Below are positions 56,657 to 64,000 of a DNA stretch of 64,000 nucleotides, piece by piece. The DNA lies in the NCBI GenBank assembly GCA_020881915.1, contig JAJFPB010000002.1:5901001-5965000 (forward strand). Reading direction: 5' to 3'. The number at the start of each line of letters is the position of its first letter. The stretch's first letter is position 1. The translations under genes and the position numbers were made by a program. The DNA comes from Paramyrothecium sp. XJ0827 (lineage: Eukaryota > Ascomycota > Sordariomycetes > Hypocreales > Stachybotryaceae). Below the pieces are notes generated by a model. It was not told the DNA's origin, searched no databases, and saw only the letters and a program-made list of their open reading frames with translations.

Positions 56657-58152
56657 ATGTCTGTCGTATCGGAGAGCCACACGGCTCACATGCAGTCCAT
56701 CCTGGACGAATACACCACCGGAAAGGTCAACGACAGAAAGGTTCCTGGGCTCTTGTACGTGGGCTTTCGACAAGATGCTAAGCCAATCTTCGAGCACTAC
56801 TCCGGTACTCGAGGCATATCATCGCCAAAACCGATGGACGCCGACACAATCTTCTGGCTGGCGTCCTTTACAAAAATCGCGACGTCAATTGCGTGCATGC
56901 AACTTGTTGAGAAGGGAATCCTTAACTTAGATGACCCTACACAACTAGAGTCGCTCAGTCCCGAACTACGCCAAGTCAAGGTCTTGTCTCGCAATGACAA
57001 GGGTGAATTTGAACTCGTTGAGAAGAAGCGCCGCATTACGTTGCGAATGCTGCTCAATCATACCGGTTGGTCACCACCACTCAGAAAAGTTGTCGGTCAA
57101 TTTGAAGATTAGCTCACTAAGTCTACACAGCCGGTTTCGGCTACGACTTTGAGGATCACAAGCTGGCAGAGTACGGACAGCCCGTGGGGTTCGATGACTT
57201 TTGTGGCGAGCGGTCTGACTTCATGGCTCGTCCTCTCGTCAATCAGCCCGGAGAAACATTTCAATATGGCACATCAATGGATTGGGTTGGTGTACTAATA
57301 GAGAGAGTGATGGGACTTACTCTTGCAGAATATTTTGAGAACTACATCTTCAAGCCCTTGGACGTCAAGAGCGTCTCCTTTTTCCCGTCAGAAGAGCAGA
57401 AACGCGATCTTGCATTCATGCATCATCGATCGTCCAATGGGAGCTTGTCTCACAGAGACCATCTTTATCGGAAGCCTCTGTTGCCTCATGCTGGCGATGG
57501 AACACAACCTTTCTGTGCCGGAGGCCATGGCTGCTTTGGCAAGCCCGCTGAATTCAGGAGTAAGGCACTAGGTATTGTTCTGAGTGCCACAGCTAATTGT
57601 GCTTTTAGAGATCCTCGCCATCTTTCTAAATGATGGCGTTGACGCAAAGTCGGGCGTGCGGCTGTTAAGGAAGGAGACTGTAGATGGTGAGGTCCTCAAC
57701 TGCCATCTGTCAATCATTTTGCAATCCAGAATACAGGGCCTAACATCAAGATCCATAGAAATGTTCAAGGATCAAATCCCGGCTCTGCCTCGCCACAGCA
57801 ACGTGGTCGTCCCTGTGGCCAAGCCCTGGATCGCCAATCCGACTCCTTTGGTCCCCATGCCAGACGATCACACGGAAGGATGGGGCCTCTCCTTTTCACT
57901 CAGTCATCAGCCTTCTGAAACCGGTCGTCCGGCCGGTGTGGCATCCTGGGAGGGTGCCGCCAACCTTTTTTGGTTTGCAGACCGTGAGAACAAATTGGGC
58001 GGCATCATTGCTTCTCAGATTCTGCCTTACGGTGGTAGGTGAAAATGTCGCCGTTTTTGCTCTGAGAATATGCTGACGGACCAGATCGATTCGTGGTTGA
58101 GTGTTCGGATAGATTAGAGACTGAGCTGTACAAGGCAATCTATGCACGTTGA
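56657..58152 (+). CDS. Beta-lactamase-fold esterase/acyltransferase (LovD/EstB-like)
   Basis: Exons 56657..57065, 57131..57559, 57609..57686, 57759..58034, 58085..58152 give 419 residues. The catalytic Ser-x-x-Lys is S70-F-T-K73 in FWLASFTKI; a Tyr candidate stands in FQYGTSMDWVG, and GGHGCFGKPAEF and EGWGLSFSLSH follow. Joins such as LLNHTAGFGYDFED, AEFRKILAIFLNDG and KETVDEMFKDQIP fit the family. The first donor (GTTGGT) is weak but the join is convincing. LovD moves an acyl group from a thioester to an alcohol; EstB-like members hydrolyse esters. Fungal relatives in clusters tailor products. Here it could load the FAS-derived acyl group onto the amine product. It is not a resistance gene. 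Confidence 0.87.
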
Positions 58153-58178
58153 TACGATCTTGAAAGATACTGAAAAAA

Positions 58179-58916
58179 TTGCAATCCCAAAGAGAGGCGC
58201 ATCGCGCGGTCTGCACAATGTGGAAATGCAATCGCTGCCAAAAGTGTTTTCGAGTTACCATGAAAGCCAAACATCTCTCGACTTGTACCAAGGGAAATCT
58301 TGCGGACATGGGCAAATGGGAATGTTGTCACTGCACTAAACGATTCTCTCTGGATGACAGAGTGACACATTTTGCAGTCTGCAAATTCAAACGGTGCGGT
58401 AAATGTGGTTTAATGGAGCTTTTGCAATTATCTGAGAAGCATGACTTGATTCCACCCAGACCACGAATGACAGCACAGCCCTTGTCCTGGTGGAGGCTCG
58501 CACAGCAGGAACTAGGTTTGAAAGGCAAGTTATCGCTTAAGTTGGGTGAACTCCATAAACTATCATTCCCTGAGTCAAGTCTCCACCTTCGCTGGCATTA
58601 GGCTGGCGCTGATGTTCTCATGACAATTGATCTGATCAACTTTTATTTTCGGAAAGTCCGTGGCCAGCCTCAAAAAGGCAAGATTGAAAATTACCTCCCT
58701 ACTCCATGCGAAGATCCACACCCCGACGACCTAGCGGAAGAGGCATCTGCACAGGGAGCCCAACGCCACGGCTTAGAAGAGGAATGGAGTGATGTCGAAA
58801 GCGACTGGGATAGCTATGACGACGATGAAGGAGACAGCGACCATGACGACTGGGACAGTGAGAGTGATGATGACGAGTACGATAGCGAAAGCAGCGATGA
58901 CGGGGATAGCAATTAG
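58179..58916 (+). pseudogene. Zinc-knuckle-like frame with acidic tail, interrupted by one in-frame stop
   Basis: Two frames in the same phase, 58179..58601 and 58620..58916, are separated only by a TAG at 58599 and six codons. The first has two Cys-x2-Cys-x11-His-x3-Cys units (CNRCQKCFRVTMKAKHLSTC and CCHCTKRFSLDDRVTHFAVC), then CGKCG. The second ends in a run of Asp, Ser and Glu. I could not find an intron of the right phase to remove the stop, so the gene is either broken or read by another start. The start lies 26 bp after the stop of the previous gene, tight for a fungus. It might derive from a mobile element or a chromatin protein; no family is assigned. Confidence 0.4.
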
Positions 58917-59318
58917 GTGCTTAATTATATCCTGCGCGGGCGCTATGCTGGCGTCCTTCCTTCACTCGTTCCTCGAGTTCCTCTTGTCTTGCCTTATGAC
59001 CCTTCTCTTAGTTCTTTATCTTTTGTAACTCCTGCTCGTACGATCCGTCTTGGGGAGGGAGGTTGTTTAGTCGCTGCTGCGGTCCTAGGTTTTTCCAAGG
59101 TGGAGTTCATGCTGACCCTTGTTCAAGTCGTGACAAAATGAGCTGGTCCATCTAATGAGCTGGCTTATCTAATATACTAGTATATCATGGGCGGGTCTGT
59201 ATTAGTGGCTTCGACTGCGGCCAGTTGCCCGATTCGGTAAAACGAAAGCTTAGAATAAATAGTACGGTTCAAGCACTTAATTTTCTACCGCGCACTCGCA
59301 TAACAATTGTGTCCCAAC
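58917..59318. other. Promoter region of the alpha/beta hydrolase gene
   Basis: Short spacer with the element at 59226; no other feature. Confidence 0.5.
59226..59240 (+). promoter_or_regulatory. Amine-module element, copy 6
   Basis: TGCCCGATTCGGTAA, 79 bp before the hydrolase start. It keeps the ATTCGGTAA half of copy 3. Confidence 0.45.
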
Positions 59319-60493
59319 ATGACGCTTCCCAAGGCGGCAGAGCGCAACGCGCAGTTCGACAGCTTGGTTGCACTCCTTCAGAGTGTTCCCAAAGAAAACT
59401 TCGACCCGTTCCAAATCCACAGAGCCAAATACACATCTGCTACGCACCAGATCAGTACCGACATCCTCATACCAAGGTCACTGTCTGGTGGAAAGGTCCA
59501 TCCCGTCATCGTGAGGATACACGGGGGCTTTCTGGTGAGTGAAATGGTGCACCGAAGCACCCTGAATTGAATCTGACATCAAGACAGATTACTGGCTCCA
59601 GTCTCTTCCCGGCGTGGTTCTCCAAATGGATCCTCGACTTCGCCGTGGAACAGTCCGCCATCATCGTGAGCCCCGATTACAGGCTACTTCCAGAAGCGAA
59701 AGGTCTGGATATTCTCCATGACATGAAATCCTTCTGGAAATGGTTTCTGGGTGGCGGTGTTCAGCAGCATTTGGCCGATATCGGCAGGGGTGACGTTGCG
59801 ATTGATATTGATCGTTTATTACTAGTTGGAGAGAGTGCGGGTGAGTGCCTGTCATCATGACCATATGAAAAATGGTGTCGCCAGTTTGACCTCGCGTTGA
59901 CATCTATTTCAGGCGGTTACTTGGCCACGCAATCCGTATTGTCACACTTTGTGCGGCCTAAAGCCATGATTTTGATTTATCCCATGCTCGATATGCAAGC
60001 AGATCATTACACCAAGGAATACAACAAGCCCATAGTCAACGTCCCGAATTTTCAATCTAGTCTTGTCGACGATTTCCTGAAAGCAGCCGCCACACGATCT
60101 CCCATCACGGAAGCCGATCCTCCAGATCGCCTTGCAGTTGCCTTGGCATCTGTGCAGACAGGACGCTTTCTCGATTTTCTTGGCAAGGACCCAGAGCTTT
60201 TCGTCCTGGATAGGCTCAAATCCGATGGGTGTCGCGCAGCAAGGCAAGGTGATTCACTTTTGCCGCCCTTGTTCATCATGCATGGGGATGGGGATAGCGC
60301 AGTGCCTGTCGAGGGGACTCTCCGTTTCTTGGAAGCGCTTCGTGCAGTGGAACCAGCTGCTAAGGTTCATTGGAAGATCGAGCCAGGAGATCATGGCTTT
60401 GAAGCATTCGCCACGCTCAATGAACCATGGCTTCGCGAAGGTTTAGATTACGTCGCAACCGAGTGGTTGGCAATCACGAGTAAATTATCATAG
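59319..60493 (+). CDS. Alpha/beta hydrolase, hormone-sensitive-lipase (GDXG) family
   Basis: Exons 59319..59534, 59588..59840, 59913..60493 give 349 residues. The oxyanion motif HGGFL is at about residues 68-72 and the nucleophile elbow GESAGGY is rebuilt across the second intron. The acid and His of the triad are probably in HGDGDSAVPVEG and PGDHGFEAF. VSPDYRLLPEAKG after the HGG motif is typical of this family in fungi. These enzymes cut esters or amides of small acyl chains. In the module it could release or trim an acyl-linked intermediate. It is convergent with the acetyl-CoA synthetase gene, with 32 bp between the stops. Confidence 0.88.
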
Positions 60494-60525
60494 TTTGAAA
60501 CATGCAGTGTTAAATCATTAAGAAC

Positions 60526-62815
60526 CTATTTCGTCTGTGTCTTGTTGCTGATTATGTCCAAAATGTGATCCACAATAGTGGGATCAGAAAGTGTCGACAA
60601 ATCACCAAGTTGACCCTGCTCACCTGAAATTATCTTGCGTAGGATACGCCGCATTATCTTACCAGATCGCGTCTTTGGAAGATCCGAAACGATAAACAGA
60701 TTCTTGGGTGCAGCAAAAGGACCAATGACTTTGCGCACCTGGACGCTCAGCTCTCGCGTCAGCTCGTCCGACCGGCTGTGTCCTGCCTTAATGCTAACAA
60801 AGGCATTGACTGCCTGGCCAGTCAAGTCATCGTTGATACCAACAACGGCAGCTTCAGCGACTGCGGCATGGGACAAAAGCGCTGCCTCGATCTCGGCTGT
60901 AGAAAGGCGATGGCCACTGACATTGATGACATCGTCAATGCGACCACGAATCCAGTAGTAGCCATCCTGGTCCCGATAGGCGGCGTCTCCCGTAAACTGG
61001 AATTATCAGTTTCTTTCCAGACCCGTTCATCTTTGCGTGCGTGGTTCGACTTACATAAAAGCCTGGATACACGCTGAAGTAGGTATCAATGTATCGCTTA
61101 TGCGCTCCCCAAATGGTCCGGGCCATGCCTGGCCAAGACTGTTTGATTGCTAAAACGCCTTCCACATCGTTTCCGTGCCGCTCACTTCCTGTTAAAGGAT
61201 CGATGATTGCAGGCTCGATGCCGAAGAATGGAAGCGTTGCCGAGCCCGGCTTTGTTGGTGTGACCCCAGCAAGGGGGGCTATGACATGCGAGCCGGTCTC
61301 AGTTTGCCAGTACGTCTGGCATGTCCCGTGTCAGTGCCAATCATACTTCTGAAATGCAGTAAGCTGGGACTCACATCTACCACATGGCATTGACCACGAC
61401 CAACAACATCACGGTACCAGTTCCAGACTTCGGGAGCAATGGGCTCGCCGACGGATCCCAATACTCTCAGGGAGCGCATGTCGTGCGTAACGATAGCCTC
61501 ATTACCCTCTCGCTTGAGAAGCCGTAACGCAGTGGGGGCCACGTAGAACTGAGTAATTTTGTGGTTGTCGATGATACTCCAGTATCTTGAGTAGTTGGGG
61601 AAGGTCGGCGTGCCTTCGAACACGACCGTGGAAACGCCAAGCAACAAGGGCGCGTAGACGACGTAGGTATGGCCAGTGATCCAGCCGACATCTCCAGCAC
61701 AGAAGAACCGATCTGACGGGTGGATGTCAAAGACGTACTTACCAGTAGCTGCAGCGCCAACTAGGTAGCCTCCCGTCGTATGCATGATGCCCTTGGGTTT
61801 TCCCGTCGACCCCGACGTGTAAAGGAGAAATAGTGGATGCTCTGAGGACACGGGTTCGGGAGAAATGTACGTTGGCCATTTCTCAACTTCTTCGTGCCAC
61901 CACCTATCTCTTCCTTCAGACCAGGAAATTGTTCCACCAGTCCGTTTCAGAACAAGGACACTGCTGACGTTAGGGCAGCCTCTGAGTGCCTCATCCACGA
62001 TCTTCTTTAGGCCAATCGTCTTGCCGCCCCGGCGCCCCTCATCAGCCGTCAGGAGGACTCTGCTCTGGGCATCTCTGATGCGATCTCTGAGAGACTCGGA
62101 GGAGAAGCCCGCGAAAACAGTGGAGTGAACAGCTCCAAGTCTGGCGCAGGCTAGCATGGCGAATACAGCCTCCGGTACCATCGGCAGATAAATCGCCACG
62201 ATGTCGCCCTTCTTCACCCCTAGGGCCTTCAGTGTATAAGCCAATTGGGAAACCTGTTGCACAAGCTGTCCATAGGTGATGTTCCTGTTTGTGGTACCAT
62301 CATCGGACTCAAAAATGATGGCAGTCTTGTTGGGGTCCTGCAATGCATGGCGGTCGATGCAGTTATAGGATGCATTGAGCTCACCACCCAGAAACCATGA
62401 CACATTGCCGTCTGCTAAATTGCCTGCCTTCACCGTGTGAAAGTCATGTTTCCAGGACAGAAGCTCGTGACTGAGCGTCTCCCAAAACTTTTCGGGTTTC
62501 TTGATTGACTCGTAATAGAGGTGTTGATATTCTTCAAGGGCTGTTGCAAGTCAATTACTTGAAAAGATTTAGCATCCTGTGGGCCTTCACTGACATGATA
62601 TGTGCTGCTTGATTGGCTGATCTGTTCAATAATGAGCATTTGCATCCTCGGCTTCCAATCTGACCAATGGTTTTTCCGAAAAGAAATACATACTATGTGT
62701 CTCCTCTGTTACATCTCATCGTTGTCAGACAAATCTTTCAAGTAGTCGAGAAACAACACTTACCAATATCTACTCTCGCTTGGCTTTGTGTAGGCTCAAT
62801 CCAATGTTCACCCAT
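60526..62815 (-). CDS. Acetyl-CoA synthetase paralog (AMP-forming)
   Basis: Exons 62815..62764, 62540..61375, 61315..61055, 60996..60526 give about 649 residues, near the 670 of fungal FacA. Seen: [20 protein letters not shown] (P-loop), [32 protein letters not shown] with the Trp that limits the pocket to acetate or propionate, [19 protein letters not shown], and the catalytic lysine in [15 protein letters not shown]. It makes acetyl-CoA from acetate, ATP and CoA in the cytosol. Exon 1 is the least certain part: it needs a 223-bp intron, though the phase fits ([12 protein letters not shown]). It probably is a cluster-bound copy that feeds acetyl units to the FAS, citrate synthase or acetyltransferase. 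Confidence 0.87.
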
Positions 62816-63646
62816 TCTGAATGTTTCCTGGTTATTACAGGGTCGTTCCAGGGTCGTTTGCGAACTCAACGTATCAGTGGCTTGAAAAGAACAAACCTGC
62901 TTGTCCGGCCCTTCTGTCCCCTAAATAAATGCCTTGGTATTGCCTTGCATACAGCCAAGTTCTTTTGGCACAAACTAAGTTCTTCGCCAGCCAAATCATT
63001 CCAGATTGTGCACAACCGACTTGTCAAAGCTCTCTCTTCTCAACATGCTTTCCAACTTCTTGGTCGCTAGACTAAATGAGGACTTACCGAGTACCACGAG
63101 AACGGCAGTTGCAGTACTGCCTAATCCAGTAATTATTCAGACTACTCCACTTGTCCGGCTTGAGACCCACCGGACGGCCCCCTCGACGCTTGTTTGATGT
63201 GGGTGATGGGAGAATACGTACACACACAAGCTCGACCATGCGACCGATTCAGAAGCGAGTTCAACAAATATGGCAAGGGCTTTCTTGGCTTTATTCGTAG
63301 GAAGTAATGTCAGCTGCGATGGTTGCCCGCTGACTCAATGTGGAGGTCTACTTTAAGAGACTTGTTCCTTTTCAGACAAAAAGTCGAATCAATGAGGGCA
63401 TTTCGACAGATTAACGTGAGCCATCAAATATTGTCTGCTTGCCATAGGATACGTTTAGAGGTCGGACACCAGACATATTCTTTAAGTTCAAAAAGGGGAA
63501 TTCTCATGCCCAAGCTACATAGCATTGACCTCACTACATTCCTTCATCACCCAGAGAATATCGCCGCTGGTTACTCGCGTCGTCAAGTGCACCCGCCCGC
63601 ATTTGCCTACACACTTTCATCAATCGTCCATGGGTAGACAAAGAAT
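62816..63646. other. Spacer between synthetase and right-edge transporter
   Basis: Promoter of the synthetase and 3' flank of the MFS gene. Short frames only, no element copy recognised. Confidence 0.45.
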
Positions 63647-64000
63647 TCAGTGTGTGATGGGAAGGTCGCCTCCATCCCTCACTGTCTTCCAATAACGACC
63701 AGCGCTCTGCTCACGAAGATGACGGCCCCATCGGATCACCGGGAAGATGGTCAAATTGTGGGCGAGGCCAGCAAACGCCGCAAGGATGAACGCGTTTTGA
63801 TACCCCATATTTGTCACCCAAGGGGTTACGCTGCGAGTCGTCTAGTCAGCTGAATGTCATGAGACGAATGGTTGGTTTGCTTGAGACTCTTACCCGTAGC
63901 CAATACCGAACGACATTGTGTTTCGAACTATCATGACCGTGGCGAGAGCCTCAGGTCCAAGGTCGCGGTAACAGTCAATGGTGTAAGTAATAGCCAGCTG
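63647..64000 (-). CDS. MFS transporter, C-terminal part (runs off right edge)
   Basis: Two exons are visible, 64000..63894 and 63830..63647, joined over an intron with GTAAGA donor and CGCAG acceptor. The protein reads LAITYTIDCYRDLGPEALATV, then VIRNTMSFGIGYGVTPWVTN and MGYQNAFILAAFAGL, the last two helices of DHA1-type fungal MFS pumps, with a cytosolic tail of about 30 residues ending DLPITH. The IDCYRDL and RNTMSF signatures suit multidrug or siderophore-like exporters of this group; substrate unknown. It reads away from the window edge into the amine module side. Confidence 0.8.

Noticed and set aside
56657..58152. Antibiotic-resistance beta-lactamase
   Set aside because: The fold is shared, but fungal relatives are esterases or acyltransferases; the context is biosynthetic.
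62574..62645. Extra exon [11 protein letters not shown] in the acetyl-CoA synthetase
   Set aside because: Its reading phase does not fit the acceptor of the next exon, whereas direct joining of 62764 to 62540 keeps the frame; transcript data could change this.

Overview
This window looks like nuclear DNA of a filamentous ascomycete (Pezizomycotina; Hypocreales-type Sordariomycete is my guess from gene families, not shown). The evidence is short 50-140 bp introns with GTNNGT donors, CTGAC/CTAAC branch points and YAG acceptors, two-subunit type I fatty-acid synthase, Zn2Cys6 and fungal C2H2 regulators, and PTS1 peroxisomal tails. I rebuilt the spliced genes by joining reading frames at consensus splice sites; every complete model has a coding length divisible by three.

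Layout. (1) 1-371: 5' end of a sugar-type MFS transporter running off the left edge. (2) 2.4-11.5 kb: a cysteine-rich membrane-anchored protein, then a Zn2Cys6 regulator followed by a 2,2-dialkylglycine decarboxylase-like PLP enzyme, both with clusters of CCGCGG in their promoters, then a lineage-specific hypothetical protein. (3) 11.5-18.4 kb: gene-poor, with a degenerate minisatellite, a 42-bp tandem duplication and trinucleotide tracts. (4) 18.4-39 kb: a fatty-acyl module with a C2H2 factor, a DHA1-type MFS exporter, a citrate synthase paralog, a CmcJ/AsaB-like oxidoreductase, and fatty-acid synthase beta and alpha. This gene set resembles clusters that make alkylcitrates by condensing a FAS-derived acyl chain with oxaloacetate. 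(5) 40-62.8 kb: an amine/D-amino-acid module with D-amino-acid oxidase, (R)-selective amine transaminase, a Fungal_trans_2 regulator, SDR, MAO-N-like amine oxidase, an APC permease, a hexapeptide acetyltransferase, RidA, a beta-lactamase-fold esterase/acyltransferase, a GDXG hydrolase and an acetyl-CoA synthetase paralog. (6) The right edge carries the 3' end of another MFS transporter.

How it may work together (inference). The synthetase supplies acetyl-CoA, the FAS pair builds an acyl chain, and citrate synthase caps it. The amine enzymes would install, oxidise or recycle a chiral amine, with RidA clearing reactive imines and the acyl/acetyltransferases decorating the product. A 15-bp element of the form TTCCTAATTNGGNAA recurs in the promoters of six intergenic sites serving nine genes of the amine module but was not seen in the FAS module, so the two halves may be separate regulons that lie side by side. 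Short GGAAT/GGATT repeat blocks sit in the spacers of the FAS/citrate-synthase genes in alternating orientation. No PKS, NRPS, terpene cyclase, rRNA, tRNA or CRISPR was recognised.
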